The notes: a model not told the origin generated them from the letters alone. A DNA stretch of 64,000 nt from Isoetes taiwanensis (GCA_021234155.1 JAJEKV010000013.1:15603877-15667876), one strand, 5' to 3'; counted from the first letter of the stretch, positions 12,564 to 22,087 are shown. Translations and numbers: made by a program.

Positions 12564-15500
12564 ATGGCTGCCCCAAAACTTTCTACACTTCAAGCTTCTG
12601 CTCCAAGGGATGAGACTCTTTCCGGGTCTGTGTCTTTCTCGACGCCCACCTTTCGAGAGGCCCTTGTTGATCCGAGTCGGGAAGTTGCGGAACGCCACAA
12701 GCTTTACGAATTTTCACAAATGGAGCTCCCGGCCCCAAATCCGGCGCAATTGCAGCAGTTCATCGCTCACATCGTCAACAGCCCGGAAGGATTTGCTACG
12801 GTGGTCGATGGCACCACCATTTTACTTACTCAGCATTTGATTTCTGAGGTATTCCGCATCCCTTTGCAAAACCCTTCTGTCTCTTGGGCTGCTTTACAGG
12901 ACATGGACGTCACTCAGTTTGGCGCTCCTGCTTATCAAGCCAACCAGCATCGCCTCACAAATATTGCCAAACCACATGAGACTTTTGTGAAGTTTCTGTG
13001 GCGAAAATTGCTTGGGCATTCCATTAAGAACACCCACATCAATAAGCCGTTTTATAATATGGTCATCACTGCCATCCACTCCACTCTCCATGTTGATTGG
13101 CCACAGCTCTTATTCTACCGCCTTCTTCAAGAAGTAGACCGCATCAGGGCTACTCCCTCCTCTGTCTCTGAAATTTCCGTGGGTGGCCATCTTCAGGCCC
13201 TCATTCGTCATTACCTTCCTGTTCTTGTGAGCCCTTCCACTTCCCATACCTCCACTCAGCGCTCTCTGCATTCCCAGCGTCAAACCCAACAGGCTGTACC
13301 TTCACGCCAGACTTCCCCTGATCATGTTCAACACCAGACCACGCATGTTACTGTATCCTCTTCCTCCTCTGAAGCCACGCCTTCCCATTCCCGTCATGCC
13401 TCTCAACAATCTCAGACAAGGCAGCAACAGGGCCCTGCACCTCCCCATCCTCGACAGCTCCTGTACAAATTCCAGCAAGATGTTCAAGCCGCTGCCATGC
13501 AGCTACATGCATCCCAGGAGGCTCTCATGACTGGTGTTCAGGCGTCCCTGGAGGCTTCCGATGCTGTTCAACGAGACCTTCAAGCTGCCACTGCCCATGT
13601 TCAAACTTTGGAGGCCCAACTTCAAGAAAAGCACGCGGCTCTATTACAGGCCCGTATAGATCTCACAAGTGCTCAGGATCAGACCAGCCTACTTACAGAT
13701 CAGCAGGCTCAGCTCCAAACCCAAATTCAGGACTTATTGGAACAGAACAAGTCCAAAGATACCCTCCTGGGTGAAAAGGAGAAAGACATTGCTAAGCTAG
13801 ACACCTTGTACTCAGAGCTTTGTGACAATTACAGCACTCAAGTTCAAAACCTCACTGAGCGTGACGCTCGACTCACCTCCCTTGAAGCTCAGCTTTCCAC
13901 GCTGACCAATCAGTTAACGTCCCTCCAGACTCAGCTTTTGGAGGCTCAGAAACAAAAGGTCATCGATGACGCGGAGATTGCCACGCTTCGCCTCCATACT
14001 CCTGGGCAATCCTCTTCACATGCCATGATTCCTGGTAAACGGGTCCGAGATCAGTCCCGTCTTTTGTTAGAAAAGGAGCATCGAATCCGTGACCTTGAAC
14101 ATCAGCTCCAGCAAGCAGTTCAATCTGCTGAGGAAGCCCAAAACAAACAGGAGGGATATCTTGACATTGCTACAAACATCCCGGTGGACTTCTCTACTCC
14201 TTCCAGCTATCTTGACTATGTGGTGGCCCGACGGCACCTCTTTCTTTTGAAGTGGTACGCGGCCAATGGCAATGTTCATCAACAGCCACTTAAAAGTGTG
14301 GACTTCCTTCGGATCTGGTCGGATCTTCCTATAGAAGACAAGGGTTTATTTTGTGCCCTCTTAGTCTTTGATTAGCTTACGGTTGAAGATCCTAAATTAG
14401 TCATCTTCCGAGTTGTTCAGCCCATGGCTTATGTTTTTCATGATTTCTACCTGGCGGATCTCCATGATAAATTCCGGGATGAGGCCCATCGTGTTTTTAG
14501 AGGAAACTCCAATGCTGCTTGATTGTTATCACCAACCAACAAATATTTCAAGGATCCTGCTCAGTCTCAGACTTTTGAACAGGAGTACATGCCTGAACTG
14601 GCTCAGCACTTACCTCTGTGGCAGGTTGAAACGTTGGAACAGGTAAACAAAAATCTGGCGCACCCTGATGATCTTGAGTTTGCCCAGATTTATATGCAGC
14701 ACTTGGGAGGCTACAATCAACTCCGTGGCCTTCTGGAAAGCAAGACCATCCCCACGGGTTGGGTCAATCCTCCTGTCTATCAATTACTCTCTACTTCAGA
14801 ATGGGACCATTGGTGTCGTGCTCTTGATCAAAATCTTGTTCAAGCATTTAGGGACATGGCTCTGCAACCCACGCACACGGGCATGCTTCCCTCTCCATAT
14901 GCTTCCTTAGGAGCCCCTCCCCGCCCACGGTTCCTTTCTTCTGACTGGCGTCTTCCCTTTTGGACGAAGGTCATGGATGGCCACGCTGGGTCGACTCCGC
15001 CTCAGATCTCCACGGATCTCCGGTGGGATCCCCGATTTGTCAGACGCTCCAATTGGGAGGATAATGCCACTTTGGACACTACTGAAAATTGGATTTATAT
15101 CGGTAATGAGCGTGGTTGGCAAAAGCCTGCTGATGCCTTGCATGGTCTTGATACCTTCTTGCAGAATGCTGCCACCTCACCAGACCCTTCAGTCCACCGT
15201 CAAGCTGGTTTCTGTGCTGCTCTCAAATGCATCCTGCTCAGCTCTTTAAATCGGCAGCGTCCAATCTTTCACTGCAATCCGAATGCCAGCGTCAGTGCCT
15301 TCGGTCTCCAAACCTGCCTTCTCATGGAGTGCCAGTTTGTTCCTTCGGCCGCCCATGCTGCCCTGGAAGACATGGTGCGCTCTCACTTCCTCATTGAGGC
15401 CCATCCTGCCCTAGGGCTCAACACCCCTGACGCTCTTCAAACACGCCAGGACCTCATTGCTCATTACCATAATGGCGCCCGACCTCATTCCCGTGAGGAT

Positions 15501-15752
15501 CACTTTCCGACTGCTGGTTTCCCGCCCTCGGAAGCACTTCCTCCTTTTCTTCAGACTGAGTGTCATTTGGTGGGGGGGAGTGTTAGTCCTGTGCCTCCTG
15601 GTACAGGACTATTCATGCATACGACGGACCAGGTCAAGCTCAAGGATCCACAGACAGGCACGGGTCAGTCGTCCAAAGCCCAGCAGAAGACCAAGCAGCA
15701 GACCACGCAGTCAAAGCCTGGGTCTGCTACCAAGAGGCACCGCGACAAGTGA
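12564..15752 (+). pseudogene. Third ORF of the inner element, coiled coil, running into the 3' LTR
   Basis: One frame of 1,063 codons from ATG 12564 to TGA 15750-15752, broken only by TAG (14373-14375) and TGA (14520-14522). The N-terminal ~220 residues have a helical pattern (FVKFLWRKLLGHSI, LFYRLLQEVDRI) reminiscent of the putative plant transposon protein domain (PF20167). That link is inference. Next come a Ser/Gln/His-rich linker and a long coiled coil rich in Gln and Leu (about residues 290-530, e.g. LEAQLSTLTNQLTSLQTQ). The C-terminal part is Trp/Pro-rich and unrecognised. No signal peptide or membrane segment argues against an env protein. The last ~56 codons are inside the LTR. Confidence 0.8.
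15569..15580 (+). other. Polypurine tract of the inner element
   Basis: GGTGGGGGGGAG immediately upstream of the 3' LTR. It is also coding sequence of the third ORF. Confidence 0.85.
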
Positions 15753-16161
15753 TGACCCGTCACCGCCTGCGTCAGCGTGAGCGTGGTTATAGGCACTTCA
15801 AGAGGCACCGCCAACATTCCTGTAAATCAGGCCTCCTTCCAGGAGTCGGCACCGAGATCAGTCAGAGTGTCTATATTGGGCCAAAGGCCATTGTACTATA
15901 TATATGAGTAGAGCTAGCACATGATTTTTAGATGAGTTTTGAGTCTTGTCTCATTTCAGTCTTCTCTCGATTGCGAGAGCTCATGTATGTTCATCATTGA
16001 TATCAAGGAAGCTTATCATTTTCCCTTCATTGTTCTCTTTTGTTCTGTTTTCTTCTTCTCGTTCTCTTCTTGCAAATCCCGCGTGACATAGTCCCCCGGA
16101 TTCTCCTGTTAGATCCACGGAGGGCTGTCTTGCAGGGGTTCCCGAACCCAGACCCCAAACA
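15581..16161 (+). repeat. 3' LTR of the inner element
   Basis: Matches 5077-5649. It carries an extra 18 bp (near 15912) and lacks 10 bp near 16120. TATA at 15896-15904. Confidence 0.95.
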
Positions 16162-16166
16162 CTTAC
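16162..16166. repeat. Target site duplication, right copy
   Basis: CTTAC right after the AAACA end of the 3' LTR, matching 5072-5076. Confidence 0.95.
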
Positions 16167-17495
16167 TGTCTACTTGGCCTATGGTGGAAATAACAGAAGG
16201 CTGGCTTTCAGCATTGCCAGTTTCAATGGCTGCAAGGATATGAGACGCACCGTGAATGTACTCGGGAGCCTCGTCCTCGAGAGGTAGTGTAGACTCCAGA
16301 TCGTCCCAATCAAGATCGGCCATGGCCAGCTGGGCAGTCTGCGTGACGTAAGGGCAATTCTGCATGTAGTGCCCGGGTCGCATACACCTGTAACATGCCT
16401 TATCTCTACGTAACTGATCTCGGGCGTCTTTGGGAATAGACTGTAAGAGATTCCGAACTTCCTTGCTGACATTATTCGGTTTGTCGGGCATGTTGAAGGT
16501 GACTTTCTTTTCCTGGCGGGCGTAAGAGTTCTGCTGAGAGGGCCCCGGACTTGGTGAGCGGGGTTTGTAAGGTGTGGACGGGCGTGGCTGCGAGTAAGGA
16601 GCAGGACGCGGATACTGGTTCCTTGGTGTGTCCTCCTCGAGGCTTAATGCCTTAGCCTCTGCTTCCGCAACTGATTTCGGGTCTATGGCCTTGACCATTC
16701 GTTTAATGGATGGGGCCAACCCTTCAATGTAGCCCTCCACCGCCCTCTTTTCATTCATCCCTGGTACGTACAGCCTCAGGCGCATGAACTCATCAGTATA
16801 GGCCTGAACTGACATACCCTTCTGCTCTAGCCTATCCTTGGCAAACTTTTCGAACTTGCACCTGCTTCGGTCCAGGTGCTTGGCTCTGGCATAGCCCTTC
16901 CACCAAATACGGGCAGCTCCTGTAAGGTTTGTGGTGGCAACCTTTCCTGTATCCTTTTCAGTCATTCCATAGGATTTTCCGAACTCCTTCATCTCGTCGA
17001 GCCAGGACTCAGCCCACCTCTAGCTTTTCCATCAAATTGGGCCAATTTTCTGTTCTTCCATATACTGGTTATGGGTGTATCAACTGTTTTTCGGTACTCC
17101 TTGTCTCGACGATGTGCATGGCCATCGGATGACATAGACGACTCTGAGGACTCAAAAGTTGCTGACTGAGATGATGTGGCACTGTCCCTAGAGGAACCCC
17201 GATGACGCTTGGAACGGTGCCTCTTCGGTACGGGTGCAGGACTGGATTCAGGTACAGAAGGCTGCTGTGGTGGGGGACTTGGCGGTAACGGAGGTAACTC
17301 CGGTCCATCCTCGTGGACATGCTGCGGTGGGTTGGTGTTCAGCACATAAGTTTGCAACTCAACTAGTTGCCTTTTCATCAGCAGAAGTTCCTGCTCAGGA
17401 GTTAACCGACTGGCATCGAGGTCTGCCAGGCGGCGTTGCGTGCACCGTCTATATTGAGCATAACAAGATATAAGCAGAGTTACATCAAGTCTCAC
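16162..17495 (-). pseudogene. gag: Chromovirus gag (frameshifted)
   Basis: Reading leftward: an N-terminal part with PPLPPSPPPQQPS and a basic stretch (PKRHRSKRHRG), then the capsid block FDGKARGG / WLDEMKEFGKSYGMT / GAARIWWKGYA, then a Pro-rich linker and one zinc knuckle CYRCMRPGHYMQNC (CX2CX4HX4C). A one-base frameshift near 17005-17015 splits the capsid into two frames. The final codons (QVDSK) join in frame to pol [10 protein letters not shown] across the nested insertion. The first residues near 17495 may not be coding: a TATAG just inside could be a 3' splice site, as if gag were reached by splicing from the upstream ORFs. Confidence 0.88.
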
Positions 17496-17741
17496 AAGAA
17501 GATCACAACATCAAGTCCCACAACAAGATTATTCTATGTAGTATCGAAGAAAGAGTGAATACGAAAAGACGAGAGAAAAGATTTTGATTAAAAGTCAAAA
17601 CAACTGTTACATTGGAAAAGTTCACTCTGAAGGTAGTTATCAACTTAAAGTTATATAGTACACGCGTGGATTTTTTTTATACATGGGCCACTTCTCTAGT
17701 CACACTGAAACATAGCAACACAAAACTGAGGAAGTTCCGAC
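17496..17741 (-). other. Non-coding gap between acidic ORF and gag
   Basis: AT-rich, no coding frame. It may be an intron of the element's transcript; no firm donor and acceptor pair was identified. Confidence 0.35.
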
Positions 17742-18257
17742 CTAGGGGTTCGCGAAAGGGTACATAATAGAATAGCGAACACTTTCACGTACAGCTCTGA
17801 TGAGCTTGTAACGTGCCCAGGCTTGGACGATCACAGGCTGATAGTCCCATGTGGGGCTGATAATAAGAAGGTTAAAAAGCCTCCTTAATGCATAGAATAA
17901 TTGCCATAAGTGGTCGTTGGCATCCTCGAAAGCTTCGTGCCTGGACATACTCCAATAGTCCCATGTGCGGCGAAGGGTCTGTTTCAGGTCGTCGAAGGCC
18001 CGTTCTCGGAGGATATTAACTACCTCCATACCCTTGTCAGGATCATAAGGGTCTTGCGGCTCTTCGGGTTCATCCATCTCATCGTCACCCTCCCGTTCCG
18101 GGTATTCCCCATATCTTTGGCCGTAGTCTTGTTCGGGAGGCCCTTGATCATCCATTCTTATCAGGTCGGTGATCCTTTCTTCGTACTCCTCAAGTGTTTC
18201 TTCTGCAAGACGACAGGAATAAATATATATACATTGAACAATTTTCCTATACTCCAC
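17742..18257 (-). CDS. Acidic extra ORF of the chromovirus (unknown function)
   Basis: Not recognised. The likely exon starts at 18202, after a good 3' splice site on the element strand (pyrimidine-rich stretch ending TCTTGCAG), giving about 150 residues down to a TAG/TAA-type stop at 17742. It opens with EETLEEYEERITDLIR. A Glu/Asp/Pro-rich segment follows (EGDDEMDEPEEPQDPYDPD). The second half is helical and Trp/Arg-rich (LRRTWDYWSMSRHE, VIVQAWARYKLIRAV). It sits between the ~470-residue ORF and gag, on the same strand, so it would be expressed from the 5' LTR, probably by splicing. Confidence 0.5.
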   Translation of the reverse strand: MEYRKIVQCIYIYSCRLAEETLEEYEERITDLIRMDDQGPPEQDYGQRYGEYPEREGDDEMDEPEEPQDPYDPDKGMEVVNILRERAFDDLKQTLRRTWDYWSMSRHEAFEDANDHLWQLFYALRRLFNLLIISPTWDYQPVIVQAWARYKLIRAVRESVRYSIMYPFANP

Positions 18258-18442
18258 TTTAAGGAAGAGAATTAAACATTGAAGAGAAAAGACAATTCAA
18301 TGGTTTTCAGTAGTACAAGAAAATGTAAGGAAAAACCCTGCATACATAAGAAAAGAGTACATAGATTATGTGATGGCCCATTAAAGGTAATGGCAATCAA
18401 AATTACTTAAAACTAGATATAATTGTCTGCTTAAAACTAGAA

Positions 18443-19852
18443 CTAAGAGGTCGACCCTTCAACATCCTGTGCTTGGGTGTCAAACTCAGGCTCTGGTCGG
18501 TGCTGCAGGAGTAGCACACTAGGATTCACTGATGAGGCAGCTGATGAAGCTATCTCTGGAGGAACATTTGTAGCCAATGGCGCTGCAACCAGCAGACTCA
18601 TGTTCATCCAGGAACCAATCTCTTGATCAAACACTGCAATGGCTAGATCACGGTTCACCAGGATGACCTGCTCAAGGTTAGGAGCTAACTTCTTATGGCC
18701 GGCTGTGGTTGAAAGTGCTCGGAGTGCCCATACAGCCGCCTCTGCTTCAGGTGCAATGGCTTTAGCAAAGAAGAGAACCTGTCTGCTTGTAAAAGCTGAC
18801 AAAAAGAAGCGGGTAATGTGGCATTTCAACCCCTGCACCATCGGATGGGTTGAAGAGGCCAACTCAGACTCTAAGTTCTGGGGCAGCTCCTCCTCCATGG
18901 CAAAATCCTTCTCCTCCTGAGCATACTGGCTCTCATCACATAGATCCTCCATGGTTGGGTCGTCTTCGATCTTGACGACAACATCGTTGATGTTGGGCAC
19001 ATGAGGTCCTGCGGCATGGAAAGCCGATTCAGGAACTGAGGATGGGGTACCCTGAATCATTAATTGGCGTAAAGATAACAGTGTACTGATAGGCTCAATA
19101 TCAAGAGGCTGATAGTTGAGCAGTTGGTGTATCTGTGGCATATAGTTGGGTCGAGAATAATCCATGAAGTCATGCTGACCCTGACAATACTCGGCCAGCT
19201 TATAGAGAAGATGAGCCATCTTTTGCTTCCCCTTATTGGCGATATGCTGATACGCCCACTGAATGTCACTCAGCAGCAAATAATCTTGATCCCCAACCTT
19301 GATGGTAGGGAGTGAGCTTAAGCCAACAAGAGCTTGGCCCTTAGCACGGGGTAAAGGTTTCTCTTTGGCCAATTCCTTCCACCTTACAAAATCGGCATAG
19401 CTTATCTGCTCATCCTCCTCAGGATCTGGGGGAAGTGGGAACTTGGTTTGCTCTAAGGTCGTGTCGGTACCGTCAGTATACCTGTCCATGATAAGAGCAA
19501 GGGCAAAATGGGCCTCAAAGTACAGCCCGCTAGAGCCACAGTCAATAATGGGGGCGTGCTTAGCACGTCTGAGAATGCCCTTAAGAATATCGTAGCTGTG
19601 GCGGTCATCCCCAAACATGTGCTCTAAGATATCCCTATGAAGATAGGGTTGAGGCGGCTCCCCGAAAAACTCTGCCTGGGGCAGGATTTCGTCATCATAA
19701 AACTCTAGGAATGTCGCATAGTCAGGGTGTGCACGCATGTTGTCGATGAGGTCGACGGTACACTGCAACATGGGATCCAAGAGAGGGTAGGGAACCTGAG
19801 GATCCCATTGCTCGCCTCCCATGTACCATGCTAGGCGGCCAGCGTAATCCAT
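18443..19852 (-). CDS. Second extra ORF of the chromovirus, 469 residues (unknown function)
   Basis: An intact frame, unlike most of the element. I place the start at ATG 19852 (MDYAGRLAWYMGGEQ). The longer frame from 19927 begins in a pyrimidine-rich run ending CTGCAG at 19855-19860, which looks like a 3' splice site rather than coding. The protein is globular and acidic, with Trp/Tyr-rich N-terminal helices (LIDNMRAHPDYATFLEFYDD), a middle part with DQDYLLLSDIQWAYQHI, an acidic stretch around MEEELPQNLESE and a C-terminal helical block (SRQVLFFAKAIAPEAEAAVW). I know no family for it. The element strand and its place between LTR and gag make it part of the retrotransposon, somewhat like ORF1 of Ogre elements. 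Confidence 0.65.
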   Translation of the reverse strand: MDYAGRLAWYMGGEQWDPQVPYPLLDPMLQCTVDLIDNMRAHPDYATFLEFYDDEILPQAEFFGEPPQPYLHRDILEHMFGDDRHSYDILKGILRRAKHAPIIDCGSSGLYFEAHFALALIMDRYTDGTDTTLEQTKFPLPPDPEEDEQISYADFVRWKELAKEKPLPRAKGQALVGLSSLPTIKVGDQDYLLLSDIQWAYQHIANKGKQKMAHLLYKLAEYCQGQHDFMDYSRPNYMPQIHQLLNYQPLDIEPISTLLSLRQLMIQGTPSSVPESAFHAAGPHVPNINDVVVKIEDDPTMEDLCDESQYAQEEKDFAMEEELPQNLESELASSTHPMVQGLKCHITRFFLSAFTSRQVLFFAKAIAPEAEAAVWALRALSTTAGHKKLAPNLEQVILVNRDLAIAVFDQEIGSWMNMSLLVAAPLATNVPPEIASSAASSVNPSVLLLQHRPEPEFDTQAQDVEGSTS

Positions 19853-19952
19853 TACTGCAGACGGCAGATGGGAGGAGGAAGAAAACGAAAGGAGTAAGAA
19901 ATGATGAAACCCTAAAGTGAAAGTCACTTTTAAATTTCTTGGGCACGGCGTT

Positions 19953-20119
19953 CAGAGCGCCAGCTAATTATAGGTAATTATTTATTTATTTTTTTCCTAT
20001 TTTTTTTTTATTTTTATATTTATTTATTTTATTTTTTTTCCAACACACATATAGTCAAAACAAGATTTGTATTAATATATAACAAAATTACATAGATACA
20101 AAAATGGTGCTTTTCATAA
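19953..20119 (-). other. A-rich tract and possible 3' UTR after the H3 ORF
   Basis: On the element strand, about 80 bp after the H3 stop codon comes an A-rich run of roughly 65 bp (20040 down to about 19977) broken by T and GG. This looks like a decayed poly(A) tail and would fit capture of a processed mRNA. It could also be simple AT-rich spacer. Confidence 0.4.
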
Positions 20120-21487
20120 TCATGGCCGTTCCCCACGGATCCGGCGTGCTAGCTGAAGATCCTTTGTCATGATCGTTACTTGCTTGGCATGGATCGCACA
20201 TAAATTGGCATCGCCGAAGAGGGCCACCAAATAGGCTTCGGCTGCCTCCTGGAGTGCTAGAATGGCATGAGTCTGGAACCGGAGATCCGTTTTAAATTCC
20301 TGAGCAATCTCTCAGACCAGGCGCTGGAAAGGAAGTTTCCGTAGCAAGAACTCAGTGGATTTCTGGTACTTCCTTATTTCCCTAAGTGCTACAGTGCCAG
20401 GCTTATATCGATGCCTCCTCTTAGGCTGGGGTGGAGCTCCAGGAATAGACTTCCCTGCTGTTCTTGGATGCTGAGCCTTTCGGATAAGTTCGTCTCGTCG
20501 ATGGTCCCCTGCAGCCTTAGCGACACCACCCCGAGCCTTGAGTTGCTCCTTATACTGGGCACCCGACTTACGGGGCGTCTGCGTCTTCTTTAGCCTTCGG
20601 CGAGGAGCAGAAACATTGGGAGATGATGGATCTTGGCGGCGCCATTCTTCCTCTTCTTTCCTCAGCCGCTCCTTAACTGCTTCTGTTACCTCGTTCGCCC
20701 TCTGGTCTGCTTCATCCTGCATTCTTTTCCTGTGTTGCTCCTGTTCTAGCTGCTGTGCTTGGAGGGTATCTTCGCGAAGTTTAGCAGCCTCCTCAAGTAT
20801 TTGGGTTGCCCCCTGTGATTACGCCAGGAGTGCGGCCTGCTCCTCTGCTCTCTTTTCCCTGGCTATCCTAATATATATTCTTCTTTTAAGCTCTAGGAAG
20901 TAGCGTGGAGGGTTGGCCTGCATGTCCCGCTCGACAGCCCGCTGGAATTGGTCCGTGAAGAATGGTGGTGTTCCAGCTTCCCAGATAATACGGTTCGTCT
21001 CCTCTTCATATGAAAAAGTTGGGAGTGCGTATGCCCCCCCATCAAAGAGGCACATCCCATTCCCATTCCCAAGGTATCGGTACCCTGAAGCTGGGTCGTC
21101 AGATGCAAGCCACTATAGGTCCGCTCCTTGAGCCATTTGCAGGCTGTTTTGGGCCTGCATTTGTAGGGCCTCAGCTTCAGCTTGTTCATCCCCTCCCGGC
21201 GGAAAGAACCGTGCATACTTCTGGACGCCATCTTCCTGTTCAACCACAATGCAGGTCTCCCGAATGGCGTTGAGCTTAAATACAAAACGCTCATTATAGC
21301 CGAAGAGCGGATATGGTATTCTGACTCCTTCATAGAAACGTTTAACAAAATATTCCAGTATCTCCTCAGTTTTTGCCTCCGCTTCTGGCGATGGGTTTTG
21401 TCATGGCAGCAGTTCGGCCATTAAAAACTCTATGGGGGTTTGAGAATGACGGGGCTTGCGCTTGTATACTTGCTTAACTGCCTCCAT
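20120..21487 (-). pseudogene. Histone H3.3-like fusion ORF of the chromovirus
   Basis: One frame of 456 codons, ATG 21485-21487 to TGA 20120-20122, with four in-frame stops and no frameshift. The stops are a TGA after MAELLP, a TAG after QGADL, a TAA after AALLA and a TGA after PFQRLV. All fit C-to-T change of CGA, CAG, CAA and CGA codons. The last ~97 codons (20411-20120) are a complete histone H3 core: [55 protein letters not shown] and [11 protein letters not shown]41, H87 and L90 are the plant H3.3 residues; K56, K79, C110, H113 and D123 are kept, while R116 is Q and P121 is T. Loop 1 is not lengthened, so it is not a CENH3. Upstream lie a QTPRKS motif resembling the H3K9 site, a Glu/Arg coiled coil (about 20600-20810) and an unknown N-terminal domain. 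Confidence 0.9.
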
Positions 21488-22087
21488 CCTTAGAAAGCAG
21501 GCGCTGGTGGGCGCTAGGCAGGCGCTTGGGGGAGAAAGGTAAGGACCGAGGTTCGGCTATGGCGGAGAGAAGCTTCCACTTCCGGTCGGCTATGGCGGCT
21601 AGGCGGAGCTCAAGGGAGCACTAGGTGTTTAAGAAAAGTGAAAGAAAAATTACCTTTGACTAACTTTTAAAATTTTAACCCTAAAAAAAAAACTTTTAAT
21701 GAAAAAGTGGCGGAGCGCGCTTTTCGAGGTGGCGGGCACCCCCTACCTCGACGTTGCTACGAGCGCCAACGGCGTCCGGGTACCCCCTGCCCGCCACTTA
21801 GGGTTAGGATTTTTTTTTTTTTTTTTTTTTTCAAGGTGGCGGGCACACCCTACCTCGATGTCGCCACCGTCGCCAGCAACACCCGGGTACCCCCTGCTCG
21901 CCACTTAGGGTTAGGGTTTGGCACCGGGTACACTGCTCTTAGTTTACACTTAAACCACATTAAATCAATCATGACGACATCCACTACACCACCCAAATCT
22001 CATACTACTCCAAAAGAAATCCTCACTCACTAGCTAACGATCTAACGCGTTAGTACGTGGCCAGTGCAATAGTTTGGCTTCCCAGAA
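21488..22087 (-). other. Leader of the chromovirus
   Basis: Untranslated leader between PBS and the H3-fusion ORF, about 600 bp. It contains the tandem hairpin repeats listed separately and GC-rich sequence near 21490-21620. No ORF is credible. Confidence 0.6.
21726..21918 (-). repeat. Two tandem 107-bp leader repeats with hairpins and telo-box-like motifs
   Basis: Copies start at 21726 and about 21833, separated by a 22-base T run (21810-21831; poly-A in element sense). Each contains an inverted repeat, GTGGCGGGCA with TGCCCGCCAC (21729-21738/21788-21797, perfect; 21836-21845/21895-21904, one mismatch). Each ends with CTTAGGGTTAGG, whose complement contains AACCCTAA, a telo-box-like sequence. 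Confidence 0.85.

Larger units (their letters stand above)
5077..16161 (+). mobile_element. Inner Ty3/gypsy retrotransposon, Tat/Athila-like, with a third ORF
   Basis: An 11,085-bp plus-strand element with TG...CA LTRs (573 and 581 bp), a PBS, gag, pol in the order PR-RT-RH-INT, a ~0.9-kb spacer, a ~1,060-codon third ORF and a PPT. It is flanked by a perfect 5-bp TSD. The LTRs differ by about six substitutions and two small indels (18 and 10 bp), so the insertion is fairly recent, yet the coding parts hold several stops and frameshifts. There is no chromodomain. The large ORF between integrase and the 3' LTR and the Asp/Asn-type PBS resemble the non-chromovirus plant Tat/Athila lineages, although the exact clade is inference. 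Confidence 0.95.

Noticed and set aside
12564-15752. Envelope protein of an endogenous-retrovirus type
   Set aside because: No signal peptide, transmembrane helix or cleavage site is visible.
20120-20430. CENH3 identity for the histone domain
   Set aside because: Loop 1 has the canonical length and KTDLRFQ, and the residues match H3.3 (Y41, H87, L90), not the diverged CENH3 pattern.
21797-21918. Interstitial telomere repeats
   Set aside because: Only one to two TTAGGG-like units per copy and not the plant TTTAGGG array; better described as telo-box-like motifs.
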